From positions 1-64,000 of the forward strand of contig WQVF01000006.1 of assembly GCA_009781725.1 (NCBI GenBank): 64,000 nucleotides of DNA. Direction: 5' to 3'. Source of the DNA: Defluviitaleaceae bacterium (GTDB lineage: Bacteria > Bacillota > Clostridia > Lachnospirales > WQUN01). A model generated the notes under the pieces. That model saw nothing but the letters and a program-made list of their open reading frames with translations. It did no database searches and had not been told where the DNA came from. Made by a program: the position numbers and the translations under genes. How positions within the stretch are numbered: position 1 is the first letter of the stretch; each line of letters begins with the position of its first letter. Shown in pieces: positions 17,117 through 25,322 of this stretch.

Positions 17117-17193
17117 TCCGTCACCCCGGGCTTGACCCGGTCCCTCTAGCCTATCGGCTAAGGTCAGGGAATCTCGGCTCAAGACCGGGATGA
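17117..17193. repeat. CGTCA-CCCGG palindromic repeat between galE and the kinase gene
   Basis: CGTCACCCCGGGCTTGACCCGG at the left pairs with a CCGGGATGACG-ended arm on the right around an inner dyad TAGCCTATCGGCTA. The same palindrome family recurs at 58614-58642. Its right arm overlaps the last codons and stop of the kinase gene. Confidence 0.75.
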
Positions 17194-18246
17194 CGAGAGT
17201 ATTATACTTTGCATCTCATCCCAATATTTTTCCATTTCCGCGACAAGCTTATACTGGGTACGACAGCGGTCTAGGTTATGCCCTTCCCGCTTTGTGGCAA
17301 AATATTTGTCGCCGCCCAGATAATCCGTAAGAAAGCGTGTGCCACATTCCAGAGTCATCATTTTGGCGCCGTCCCGTAGGTGATGCAACTCGCACTGAGT
17401 AAGGCTGTCCCGGCAGGCGGATAAAAACCCTGTGGCGTAGCTTTCTAATAAATCCAAAGATAGATTTATCTTGCTCAAGTCCACCTCATCCTCGGCACCG
17501 GTGGATGCACCAAAGCGAATGGAATCACCGAAATCATTGACAGAAAGCCCAGGCATTACCGTATCTAGGTCTATTACACATACGGCCTTTCGTGTGTCCC
17601 GGTCAAAGAGTACATTATTAAGCTTGGTGTCATTATGGGTTACCCTTAGGGGTAAATCCTTTGAGGCAAGGAGCCTCATTAATGTTCCGGCATATTCCTC
17701 ACGGGCTAGTGCAAATTCGATTTCCCTTGATACGTTTTTTGCCCGGCCCATGGGGTCGGCTTTCAAAGCCTCTTTAAAGAGCCGATACCTATCAGGGGTG
17801 TTATGGAAATTGGGGATAGTCTCATGAAGCTTCTCTGCGGGGAAGTCTGCCAGTTGCCGCTGAAAATATCCAAATGCAAAGCCGCTTTCTTGAAAATCAC
17901 GTGGGTCGGCTGCTTGATGGAGTACAATGCTGTCGGTGATGAAATAGTACATACGCCAATAATCTCCAGCCTCGTCTACCAGCCAATCCTCCCCTGACTT
18001 GGTAGGTACCAGGCAAAGGGCCTCCCTAAGCTTTTCTACTCTGCATCTAAGATAGGCTGTTACCGCATGGACATTTTCCATTACAGCTTTAGGGTTGCGA
18101 AAGACATTTTGGTTAATCTTTTGGATTACATACAACCGGCCGGTATCATCCAGTACCATGTAAGTGTCATTGATGTGACCGCCGCCGTACCGCATGTGGA
18201 AAACGGGGTTTGAATCTGTTTTAAACGAGTGAACTTGTTGTAACAT
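17179..18246 (-). CDS. NahK-like N-acetylhexosamine 1-kinase (APH fold)
   Basis: This 355-residue protein has GGHINDTYMV near the N-terminus, the catalytic loop THNDTKLNNVLF, and VIDLDTVMPGLSVNDFGDSIR with the metal-binding Asp. The pattern matches N-acetylhexosamine 1-kinase (LnpB/NahK), which phosphorylates GlcNAc or GalNAc at C1. It is placed just upstream of galE in one direction, consistent with the GNB/LNB sugar salvage route. The last residues, S-S-R-S and the TGA stop, lie inside a CGTCATCCCGG palindromic repeat, so its C-terminus has been altered by the repeat. Substrate choice is inferred from family resemblance. Confidence 0.8.
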   Translation of the reverse strand: MLQQVHSFKTDSNPVFHMRYGGGHINDTYMVLDDTGRLYVIQKINQNVFRNPKAVMENVHAVTAYLRCRVEKLREALCLVPTKSGEDWLVDEAGDYWRMYYFITDSIVLHQAADPRDFQESGFAFGYFQRQLADFPAEKLHETIPNFHNTPDRYRLFKEALKADPMGRAKNVSREIEFALAREEYAGTLMRLLASKDLPLRVTHNDTKLNNVLFDRDTRKAVCVIDLDTVMPGLSVNDFGDSIRFGASTGAEDEVDLSKINLSLDLLESYATGFLSACRDSLTQCELHHLRDGAKMMTLECGTRFLTDYLGGDKYFATKREGHNLDRCRTQYKLVAEMEKYWDEMQSIILSSSRS

Positions 18247-18362
18247 AGAATGCTCCTTAAATGAACCTCCTCCGATAATAGGGAAAACAAGATTGAAATG
18301 CAGCTTGTTTTGCCCTATTTCGGAAAATGTCTAATATAATATTTTCGACAAAATTATACCTG

Positions 18363-19343
18363 TTATAAATAATAGCGCAAGGATTCCTCGTAGTACTCGG
18401 CGTCCAATTCCGGGGAATTGCCTTCTTTGCACAACCAATGCCGGATATGGAAACAAAGTATGCATTTATCCGGATACCCTTCCGGCCTCGGAGTAAAGCC
18501 ACAACTTTGTGCATAGTCAAGGAGCACGGCAACACCTCCTGAGAGAAGTGCCTCGAAGACGGGATATTTATCAACTGGTATACCTTTTATTCCTTCTAGC
18601 AAAGGGATGGCAATACCTGTACATCCCGGGGGTATAAACCGCCCGTGCATATCCACATGAAAATGGTCTGTAGATAACAACCCTCGGCAGGGTTTATTGC
18701 TAATGATATCTTCCAGAGGCTTGTTGGGAGAATATTCCTCCGCGATATTGACAGCGCGGCCTCCATATCTAAGGCCATAGGCCTGGGCAGTTTCATAAAT
18801 AATTCCCCGGGAAATATTTTTCTCAAGCTCGGCCCGGTTATGGGTCTTTTCCGGATTCAATCCTCTCATCATGGACAGAAATCGCTCTTGCCATAAGAAA
18901 TATCCGAAACCTGCCTGGCGGCACCATTCCGCAAGGCGCAAGGGAGCGGCATATGGCACATATTCTGCATGGAAAGGATCTACTGAAATACAGAAGGTAT
19001 CCGCCCCGGCGTCAGCCAATGCTGCAAGACGGGATTTGACCATGCTCTTCTCCTTGGCCCAATAACCGTTTGTCTCAATATATTCTACATTGATACCGTG
19101 GGTGTCTGCGGTTTTCAGCAGCGCAAGTAGGCCGTCAAAATCCAGAAAAGGCTCACCGCCTCCAATGTGTACACTACGGCAGCCTCCTTCCCGTAAGGCT
19201 ACACAGGTAGCCTCCATGCTCTTGCGAGACATATATCCACCTGAACGGGTCATAGAGCAGGCATAAAGACAGTGTCTACAGGCGGCAGTGCATTTATAAT
19301 TGGGCATTATACCACCGTGGCTAAGTGAACCGAGTTTTATCAT
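18363..19343 (-). CDS. radical SAM protein of unknown substrate
   Basis: A 326-residue radical SAM protein with the cluster motif C-T-A-A-C-R-H-C near residue 20, SVHIGGGEPFLDF, and ETNGYW in the core. The C-terminal part has extra cysteines (PPGCTG, then SCGF and PDKCILCFHIRHWLC) that could bind one auxiliary cluster, but the full SPASM pattern is not evident. AGGAGGGG precedes the ATG at 19343; an earlier in-frame start is less likely. About 100 bp upstream on the same strand is a 42-codon Arg/His/aromatic peptide gene. A role in peptide modification is possible but unproven. Confidence 0.85.
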   Translation of the reverse strand: MIKLGSLSHGGIMPNYKCTAACRHCLYACSMTRSGGYMSRKSMEATCVALREGGCRSVHIGGGEPFLDFDGLLALLKTADTHGINVEYIETNGYWAKEKSMVKSRLAALADAGADTFCISVDPFHAEYVPYAAPLRLAEWCRQAGFGYFLWQERFLSMMRGLNPEKTHNRAELEKNISRGIIYETAQAYGLRYGGRAVNIAEEYSPNKPLEDIISNKPCRGLLSTDHFHVDMHGRFIPPGCTGIAIPLLEGIKGIPVDKYPVFEALLSGGVAVLLDYAQSCGFTPRPEGYPDKCILCFHIRHWLCKEGNSPELDAEYYEESLRYYL

Positions 19344-19375
19344 GGCTACCCCTCCTTGTCCCAGAGAATATACCA

Positions 19376-19415
19376 CAATAAAAATGGGACTGTCCCCTGT
19401 CAGAGAACAGCCCCC
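19376..19415 (-). terminator. terminator between small peptide and radical SAM genes
   Basis: On the minus strand GGGGGCTGTTCTCTGACAGG folds onto GGGGACAGTCCC and is followed by ATTTTTAT. It would end the small-peptide transcript, or allow limited readthrough into the radical SAM gene. Confidence 0.55.
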
Positions 19416-19444
19416 AAATTATTATAACGAATTAGTTCGCTATA

Positions 19445-19573
19445 TTACCAAAACAACTGACGCCGATGCCATGGAAAGAATCGATGGAAGCGGTGACGCA
19501 TCGGCCGTCGTGTAACGAATGGCCAACCGAATCGGCCGCCAAAGATATGGTGTCTACCCCAAGGTCCATGCAT
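19445..19573 (-). CDS. 42-residue cationic His/Arg/aromatic-rich peptide
   Basis: The ATG (19573-19571) follows AAAGGAGG with seven-base spacing, a strong site. The peptide begins M-H-G-P-W-G-R-H-H and ends P-W-H-R-R-Q-L-F-W. It has many Arg, His, Phe and Trp residues and no acidic ones at all. Aromatic-x-Arg triplets recur (W5-G-R7, F29-H-R31, W35-H-R37). The longer in-frame ORF upstream is ignored because the ribosome site decides the start. It could be a metal- or nucleic-acid-binding peptide, a membrane-active peptide, or a substrate of the adjacent radical SAM enzyme. I recognise no named family. Confidence 0.6.
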   Translation of the reverse strand: MHGPWGRHHIFGGRFGWPFVTRRPMRHRFHRFFPWHRRQLFW

Positions 19574-19681
19574 GGTATGTCCTCCTTTGCCTGGGAAATT
19601 ATTATGCCAGGCTTGTATTATGGTACATACTATGCTGATTTTGGACAAAGGGTGAAGGATGATACTTTGGTAGAAGTACAT

Positions 19682-19713
19682 AAAAAATCCATATGATATC
19701 ATATGGATTTTTT
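19682..19713. terminator. bidirectional terminator after the LysM/kinase operon
   Basis: AAAAAATCCATATGAT pairs perfectly with ATCATATGGATTTTTT. It lies 10 bp after the stop codon of the kinase gene on the minus strand and also faces away from the peptide gene. Confidence 0.8.
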
Positions 19714-19722
19714 ATGGAAAAC

Positions 19723-20358
19723 TTACAAAATAGGAAGACTAACCCGAGCTTCGCAGCCGGGAATAGGTAACTCATTGAACTCAAGATATCCCCCGATACG
19801 AGCCAGCAACCAACGGCAAATGGGTAAGCCTAGCCCGCTTGGGTGGGGTTTTAGGCTTGAGCCGCTTGCGCCGCTATCTCGGACTGATACAAGGGCATAA
19901 TCCTTGGATTTTTCTAGCCGGATAGTTATGGTACCCGCTGAGCCTACTGCTTCTACTGCGTTTTTCATCAGATTGGAGAATATCATTTTGACGAAGGTCT
20001 CCTCGCCATAATACATAAGGCCTAGGTCATTATCAGACCTATCCAAGGAAAAGACAATTTGGGGCCAAGCTGATTGGTATGCCTCCAGCATATCCAATAA
20101 CATATCCTCAAGGTCAAATTCATAAGCCGGGGCTGTGCCATAGGTAACCAGCAGCATCTCCTGGACCAAATGGCAGATATGCTCCAAAGCTTCTTCTATA
20201 TGGTCGCAGGTATCCCCTACTCCCCGCAAATCAAAGCGTTTGCGTAGCTGAGCAATATGAGCCAGGGCTACGGCGGCAGGGTTCTTTATTTCATGTGCCA
20301 ATGCGGCAGCCAAGGTGCTAAGAACCTCTGGGTCCGTCCCTGTTAGCGGTACGGTCAT
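19723..20358 (-). CDS. small soluble histidine kinase (sporulation-kinase-like core)
   Basis: This 211-residue protein consists only of a DHp domain with H-box AHEIKNPAAVALAHIAQL and a HATPase domain with the N-box FSNLMKNAVEAVG and G-boxes SVRDSG and PSGLGLPICRWLL. The HEIKNP form is typical of NtrB/Kin-type sporulation kinases. It has no sensor or membrane segment. The start ATG overlaps the stop of the upstream LysM/MPN-domain gene (ATGA), so sensing may be supplied by that membrane protein. No response regulator is adjacent; Spo0F/Spo0A is a conceivable target but is inference. Confidence 0.82.
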   Translation of the reverse strand: MTVPLTGTDPEVLSTLAAALAHEIKNPAAVALAHIAQLRKRFDLRGVGDTCDHIEEALEHICHLVQEMLLVTYGTAPAYEFDLEDMLLDMLEAYQSAWPQIVFSLDRSDNDLGLMYYGEETFVKMIFSNLMKNAVEAVGSAGTITIRLEKSKDYALVSVRDSGASGSSLKPHPSGLGLPICRWLLARIGGYLEFNELPIPGCEARVSLPIL

Positions 20359-21659
20359 CTTCTTGGCAGAGCAATGGTACGCCCTGCTACAATGTGGTCA
20401 GCATCTTCTATTCCGTTAAGAATCATTATTTCTCCCACCATATCTGCATCACCAAAAAAACGGGTGCTAATCGAAATCAGGCTGTCACCGTATTGGATGG
20501 TATATGTTTCTGGGATTTGTGCGAAAGCCTCAGTTATGTTTCCCTCTTCTCCGGTTTCCCCTGTTTCTACTCCGGAGTCATCCGCTGTTGGAGGCGGCGT
20601 CGCAGGAGGGTCAGGGGTAGGCTCTGTTGTGGGGAGCTCTGTATAGTCTACCGGGGGAGCTTCCGGCTGTGTGGGAGGGTCTTGCTCTGCGAAGGCCGGA
20701 GCAAGTGGATTCTCGTCAGTTGGGGCATTTTGGGCAAGGACATTGCGCATTCCTATATTAAGGAGGCGGATTTCCTCCTCCAAGGTGTCAATTCGGTCTT
20801 GGGAACGGATAAACCCAACACCCAAGATAAAGCTTACAATAAATAGCACCGCGCATAAGCTAGCCACCATGTTAAGGGCCCTTTTTTGCTCCACTACAGG
20901 GGCTTTGCGTCTGGCCTTATCCGCTTGATGACGGCGGATAATTTCTTCCGGTTCTATTTGGCGGCTGCCATATCCAGTGTAGGGGTCATCGCTGTCTTTT
21001 TCCTGGTGGAAGGCCTCCCCCTCATCTTCCTCGGCATAGGTCATCAAGGGCTTTTCTACCAATGTGGGTTTCTTGGGAGTATACTCCACAACTTTATTGG
21101 CTAGCATGTATTCGTGCATATTTACGTTTTTTTCGTAATAAATAAAGTATCCGCTGACCTCAGACATCCGCTCCGAAGGGGTCATTGCATCCGGGTCTGG
21201 CGCATAGAAAGCATTGCATCGCTCGATAGGATCCAGCACAAACATAACCTGGTAGGCCTTGCGGAATTGGCGCAGATGATACGTAGCGTAATGTTGATTC
21301 AAATATGTGCCGTAACTAGGCTGGGATTGCATCCAGCCTACGATTTCCATCATAGGGAAATGCTCCTCCAGCATGGACTCGGCATAGTCCCGGCTCTTCT
21401 CTGAAAAGCGTAAGAAGCCCTCGTATTCCTCGGTATACTTACCGTGGATTGCACCTGAAATAAACAGAATAGGCTGGCCATCGATTACAAGGTGACGCCC
21501 AACAAGAAATGCCAATCGCTCACCATATCCTCCTGCTTCTGCATACTGATGCAAAAACGTACAGACATAGTCCTCCACATAAATTCGTAGCCCATCACCA
21601 ATGCTGCCAATTTGCTTTATATTGGTAGGCAATGTAAAATCGCTCACAAGTATCCCCAT
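20355..21659 (-). CDS. degenerate JAMM/MPN-domain membrane protein with extracellular LysM
   Basis: The 434-residue protein has three parts. Residues about 1-170 resemble a JAMM/MPN domain: ERLAFLVGRHL, ILFISGAIHGKY, EIVGWMQSQPSYGTYL and VMFVLDP. Canonical active JAMM proteins have HSHP where this one has QSQP, so the zinc site looks lost. A charged linker follows, then a membrane helix (MVASLCAVLFIVSFILGVGF), a short coiled coil, a Pro/Thr-rich stalk, and a C-terminal LysM (YTIQYGDSLISISTRFFGD...). Start is uncertain: the frame also opens at 21701; 21659 is preferred for its GAGAG upstream. It is coupled to a histidine kinase. Confidence 0.7.
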   Translation of the reverse strand: MGILVSDFTLPTNIKQIGSIGDGLRIYVEDYVCTFLHQYAEAGGYGERLAFLVGRHLVIDGQPILFISGAIHGKYTEEYEGFLRFSEKSRDYAESMLEEHFPMMEIVGWMQSQPSYGTYLNQHYATYHLRQFRKAYQVMFVLDPIERCNAFYAPDPDAMTPSERMSEVSGYFIYYEKNVNMHEYMLANKVVEYTPKKPTLVEKPLMTYAEEDEGEAFHQEKDSDDPYTGYGSRQIEPEEIIRRHQADKARRKAPVVEQKRALNMVASLCAVLFIVSFILGVGFIRSQDRIDTLEEEIRLLNIGMRNVLAQNAPTDENPLAPAFAEQDPPTQPEAPPVDYTELPTTEPTPDPPATPPPTADDSGVETGETGEEGNITEAFAQIPETYTIQYGDSLISISTRFFGDADMVGEIMILNGIEDADHIVAGRTIALPRR

Positions 21660-21747
21660 CCTTTTCTCTCTGATTTGTGAGTACAAGCCTAACATGGACA
21701 AATGGTAGTTATTGGCAAATTAATGAAGTTGTGTTACATTTTTTAAC

Positions 21748-22021
21748 GTCAAACTAAGCCTTGTTGCGACAAAGTAAATAAGACTACCTCCCCCCGCCTC
21801 CCGGAGGGGGAAGGCATAACAGGTTTTGGTGCCAAACTATGCCTTGTTGCAACAAAGGAAATAAGACTGCCTCTCCCCCGCCTCCCGGCGAGGGGAGGCA
21901 TAACAGGTTTTGGTGTCAAACTATGCCTTGTTGCAACAAAGGAAATAAGACTGCCTCTCCCCCGCCTCCCGGCGGGGGGAGGCATAACAGGTTTTGGTGT
22001 CAAACTATGCCTTGTTGCAGG
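21748..22021. repeat. 84-bp tandem repeat, about 3.3 copies
   Basis: Units are 21748-21830 (83 bp), 21831-21914 (84 bp), 21915-21998 (84 bp) and a 23-bp partial. Each reads GTCAAACTATGCCTTGTTGC, then a CCTCCC/GGGGAGG GC-rich hairpin, then GGCATAACAGGTTTTGGT. TATGCCT...AGGCATA pairs at the ends of each unit. Units 2 and 3 differ by about two bases, so the expansion is recent. It fills most of the 386-bp gap (21660-22045) between divergent genes. Copy number may vary between strains. Confidence 0.9.
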
Positions 22022-22045
22022 TATATATAGATTGGAGTGAATCCC

Positions 22046-23104
22046 ATGCGTAAATTCTTCGAAGACCACAAGCAGCTTATAGACCGGGCTGCTTTTTTTG
22101 CGCTTATTACTTTTGTGGTGTGGCTTTTTTTTACTCAGCTCTTTACTTTTCTCGCACCTTTCTTCTTCGGCCTTCTGATTGCACTCATAATGGAGCCTCT
22201 AATTCGGGTGATGGTCAACCGGTTTAAGTGGAAACGCTGGCTCGCAGCCTGTTTATGTTTGATTATCTTTATTGCTGTCATGAGCAGTCTTGGTGTTTGG
22301 ATAATCAGTACCTTAGCGCGCCAGATTGCGACCTTTGTATCAGTAGAAAACATTGAAGAAATTGCCGCTCGTATAAACGAAAGTGCTGCCGTATGGATTA
22401 GTCGGATTGAAGAAATTCTCCCAGAAGGATGGAATCTACCGGATGTACAAGAGGTACTGCTTCCAGCGGCAACCACTTTATTTGGCGGAGATTTCTTGGA
22501 CCAGGCCATGAATTTCACTGCAGCTGTGCCCAATTTTCTAATAGGATTTATTTTGGCATTGGTCAGTGCATACTTTTTCATGGCTGACCGCAAGCTTATC
22601 TTTGAAACCGTGCGCAATACCCTGCCCCCATGGCTGGTAAACCACATGCGCCAAACCAGAGTGGGCCTAAGTCGTGCCGTAGGAGGATATTTCCGAGCCC
22701 AGTACATTCTCATGACTATGGTGGGGATAATAAGCATTATCGGCCTTTTGATACTGCGGAGTCCCCATGCTCTGCTTCTCGGGCTTTTGCTTGCGGCTTT
22801 GGATTTTTTACCTGTCTTAGGCCCCGCCCTGATTATGGTGCCTTGGGGATTGATTTCATTGATGACAGGGGATATCCGCATGGCTATCGGTCTTGCCATT
22901 ATTTATGGCATTATCACGATTACCCGGCAAGTGCTGCAACCCAAAATTCTTGGTGACCAAATGGGAGCCCATCCCCTTGCCAGCCTAATGTCGATTTTTA
23001 TAGGTTTTAGGGTTTTTGGACTCCTAGGCTTAATAATAGGCCCTTCCCTTTTAATGATTTTTATCGCGGTAAGAGAACGGGGCTTGGAAGAACCCACCGG
23101 ATAA
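22046..23104 (+). CDS. AI-2E family / YtvI-like permease
   Basis: This 352-residue membrane protein shows the AI-2E transporter-family layout. Hydrophobic pairs lie at residues 15-60 and 65-95, a long soluble segment at about 100-160, and a C-terminal block of spans including LLAALDFLPVLGPALIMVPWG and GDQMGAHPLASLMSIFIGFRVFGLLGLIIGP, which are family signatures. The ATG at 22046 follows TTGGAGTG. Members include sporulation protein YtvI and TqsA-like exporters; no substrate can be assigned. The tandem repeats sit directly upstream. Confidence 0.88.
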   Translation: MRKFFEDHKQLIDRAAFFALITFVVWLFFTQLFTFLAPFFFGLLIALIMEPLIRVMVNRFKWKRWLAACLCLIIFIAVMSSLGVWIISTLARQIATFVSVENIEEIAARINESAAVWISRIEEILPEGWNLPDVQEVLLPAATTLFGGDFLDQAMNFTAAVPNFLIGFILALVSAYFFMADRKLIFETVRNTLPPWLVNHMRQTRVGLSRAVGGYFRAQYILMTMVGIISIIGLLILRSPHALLLGLLLAALDFLPVLGPALIMVPWGLISLMTGDIRMAIGLAIIYGIITITRQVLQPKILGDQMGAHPLASLMSIFIGFRVFGLLGLIIGPSLLMIFIAVRERGLEEPTG

Positions 23105-23487
23105 TATGTCGGCATTTTGACCATAGAAAAAATGCAGTAATATACCGGCATCTGGTAATGCCAATGCGTTTTTGCCAAAATTAGGGTATGTAGAAAATTA
23201 ATGATTGTATAATTAAAGGAAAAATGCACAAATTATGGCAGCAAAAGGAGGAGATTGCTGGGTATAAGTTGGGGTAACAGGATACTTTTATCGGCATTTT
23301 GAGACTTGCATGAATCAACATTAAGTGTATAATAAGACAATGTCCAAGATTATAGCTTGGCTAAAAAAAGCTACTTTTGAGCAGAGTATTACTTTCGGAG
23401 GAGGTTCTATGTACGATTGTGCATAGGCCGACCCGCCTCTGTGGCGGGGGGATGGGGCTTTTGCCCCTGTATTTAGGAGGCGATACG
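23105..23487 (+). other. 383-bp intergenic region with promoter and mini-ORF
   Basis: A good sigma-A promoter is present: TTGCAT (23306-23311), 16 bp, TATAAT (23328-23333). Downstream a five-codon ORF, M-Y-D-C-A, starts after CGGAGGAGG near 23409. Then come GC-rich hairpins (CCGCC...GGCGG and GGGGCTTTTGCCCC) just before the ribosome site of the next gene. This layout could be a translational or transcriptional attenuator. No other gene is seen. Confidence 0.55.
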
Positions 23488-23814
23488 ATGCGTAATTGCA
23501 ATAATGTTATTGCAATCGCCCAGGCAACCATCCAACCGGATGGTGGAGAGCAAGTGGCGTTAGGGTATTTTTTGTGTCAACACACAGGACCTGAAGGCGA
23601 GATTCTGTATGGCCTAAGGGTAGACAAGCGTCACCTTGAGGGAGGATTAATAGAAAGAGAAGAGACACCCCCCTTAACAGGATCCCTGGCAGATGCAACA
23701 GCCATGGCTGAAGCATTTGCCAAAGGAACAGTACCACCTTGTGTTTTGTTGGAGATGGTAGATGAGTGGTATTCACAGTTTTTCCCATCTGGCATACATG
23801 CCGCAGGGGAGTAG
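23488..23814 (+). CDS. small conserved-looking cytoplasmic protein, function unknown
   Basis: This 108-residue protein starts at ATG 23488 after TAGGAGGCG; a longer open frame upstream lacks a ribosome site. It has no signal or membrane segment. A beta-rich first half (ALGYFLCQHTGPEGEILYGLRVDKR) is followed by a helical half (LADATAMAEAFAKGTVPPCVLLEMVDEW). The pattern recalls small clostridial proteins of the DUF6514 type, which is a weak guess. The last 42 bp overlap the 3' end of the convergent methyltransferase gene. The upstream leader suggests regulated expression. Confidence 0.7.
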   Translation: MRNCNNVIAIAQATIQPDGGEQVALGYFLCQHTGPEGEILYGLRVDKRHLEGGLIEREETPPLTGSLADATAMAEAFAKGTVPPCVLLEMVDEWYSQFFPSGIHAAGE

Positions 23815-24630
23815 GATATCGTTGCGAGCCTGTAACCCAACTTCCCCAAACATAGTTTTACCGGGATGTTTGGTCATCACCATTGAAAGAATATTACCGT
23901 ACACGGCCGGGGATAACCCGGCCGTGTACGCGTTTATAAGAAAAAATAACGGGTCATCTTCAAGGATTGACATGGCGGCGGTTACCAGCTCATGGAGCTT
24001 ATCTTCCAATTTCCAAAGCTCACCTTTGGGCCCCCTGCCAAAGACAGGCGGGTCCATTATTATGCCATGGTAGCGGTTGCCCCTGCGCCCCTCCCGCTGT
24101 ACAAATTTAAGCACATCATCGGCCATGATGCGATGTTTTGTGTCTCCCAAGCCAGACAGGGTAATATTGTCCTTAGCCCAGGCATTCATGCCCTTGGCGG
24201 CGTCTATGTGGACAACAGAGGCCCCGGCACTAAGACAGGCCACAGTTGCGCCTCCTGTATATGCAAAAAGATTTAAGACTTTTATGGGCTGTGCTGCGGT
24301 TTCTATTTTCTCTATCATCCATTGCCAATTTACAGCCTGCTCAGGAAAAAGGCCCATATGCTTAAATCCTGTGGGTCGTATATGAAAACGCAGGTCACAA
24401 TAGGAAATATCCCAGGCTTCTGGTGTAGGACGCATGATTTCCCATCTGCCCCCGCCGGATTTGCTGCGATGGTAGTACATATGAGGGGTTTTCCATGCAT
24501 CAGGGGTGATGCGGGGCCAGATGGCTTGAGGGTCAGGACGGATTGTTATTATCTCCCCCCATTTTTCCAATTTTTCGCCGTCACCGACGTCTAGTAAAGT
24601 GTAATCTTTCCAGTCTTGGGGGGTTAGCAT
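23773..24630 (-). CDS. RlmI/RlmK-like class I SAM methyltransferase
   Basis: The 285-residue enzyme carries the SAM-binding motif KVLNLFAYTGGATVACLSAGASVVHIDAAKGM, and IIMDPPVFGRGPKGELWKLE with the DPP(V/S)F motif of the 23S rRNA cytosine-C5 methyltransferase group (RlmI/RlmK). It lacks the N-terminal PUA domain of RlmI; about 100 N-terminal residues (WGEIITIRPDPQAIWP...) replace it. It likely methylates rRNA. The start overlaps the end of the HAD phosphatase gene by 7 bp, so the two are co-transcribed. Confidence 0.85.
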   Translation of the reverse strand: MLTPQDWKDYTLLDVGDGEKLEKWGEIITIRPDPQAIWPRITPDAWKTPHMYYHRSKSGGGRWEIMRPTPEAWDISYCDLRFHIRPTGFKHMGLFPEQAVNWQWMIEKIETAAQPIKVLNLFAYTGGATVACLSAGASVVHIDAAKGMNAWAKDNITLSGLGDTKHRIMADDVLKFVQREGRRGNRYHGIIMDPPVFGRGPKGELWKLEDKLHELVTAAMSILEDDPLFFLINAYTAGLSPAVYGNILSMVMTKHPGKTMFGEVGLQARNDILLPCGMYARWEKL

Positions 24631-25274
24631 ACTATTAACTCCTTAACTTGGTGGAAATGGGTTATTACATGGTTGGCATGAGTAAAATCCTGACCATGGG
24701 TGGAGGGGTTTACATATGCAATACAGGTAAAGCCTGCGTTCTTTGCGGCCAATATGCCAATGAGTGAGTCCTCAACGGCTATGCACTCCTCAGGGGGCAG
24801 ACCAAAGGATTTTGCCGCCGCAAGATAAATATCCGGTGCGGGTTTCCCCTTCTTAAAATCTTCTCCGGAAATGAAATGGGTAAAATACTGCCGTGTCTTG
24901 ATTTTTTCCAAGACCATGTCTATTAACTCATGGGATGAAGATGAGGCTATTGCAGTGGGAATATTTTTTTCTCGTAAGAATCTAAGCAAGTCTACGATGC
25001 CATCCGTTGGCATTAAGTTTGTATTATTGAAAATTTCTGTCATATAGTAGTTTGAAAGTGCTATCAGCTCATCTACAGATTGGGCCAGGCCCAGAGATTC
25101 TTTGTAGCGAGGCCAGCGGTCAGGGGTGGAGATGCCGGTATATGGGGTTACGGTATCAAGAGTGGCGGAATAGTTGCATTTTTTTAACACTGCCATGTCG
25201 ATTTCATAGTGCAGGGGCTGGCTATCTATTAGTACGCCGTCCATGTCAAATGCGATTGCTTTGTGATTTTTCAT
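24624..25274 (-). CDS. HAD-family hydrolase, beta-phosphoglucomutase-like
   Basis: A 216-residue HAD phosphatase: motif I is AFDMDGVLIDSQPLHYEID, motif II is IASSSSHELI, the motif III Lys is in KKGKPAPDIYLAAA, and motif IV is CIAVEDSLIGILAAKNAGF. The helical cap lies between residues 15 and 85. This is the subfamily with beta-phosphoglucomutase and phosphoglycolate-type phosphatases; the substrate cannot be told. It starts after AGGAGGC and reads into the methyltransferase gene. Confidence 0.9.
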   Translation of the reverse strand: MKNHKAIAFDMDGVLIDSQPLHYEIDMAVLKKCNYSATLDTVTPYTGISTPDRWPRYKESLGLAQSVDELIALSNYYMTEIFNNTNLMPTDGIVDLLRFLREKNIPTAIASSSSHELIDMVLEKIKTRQYFTHFISGEDFKKGKPAPDIYLAAAKSFGLPPEECIAVEDSLIGILAAKNAGFTCIAYVNPSTHGQDFTHANHVITHFHQVKELIVC

Positions 25275-25322
25275 ATGAGCCTCCTTTTAAGACTGCTATT
25301 GTACAAGCTTTCCGGTTTTCAA

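Noticed and set aside
18257-18574. 105-codon minus-strand ORF overlapping the radical SAM gene
   Set aside because: Different frame of a clearly coding gene, no ribosome site, no domain.
21748-22021. Tandem repeats as a CRISPR array
   Set aside because: Units are contiguous 84-bp copies without distinct spacers, and no cas genes are near.
21749-22069. 106-codon antisense ORF through the tandem repeats
   Set aside because: The unit length is a multiple of three, which keeps the frame open by default; no ribosome site and the composition follows the repeat.
22135-22899. 254-codon antisense ORF in the AI-2E-family gene
   Set aside because: Shadow of a well-supported membrane protein gene; sequence is low-information Arg/Ser/Ile.
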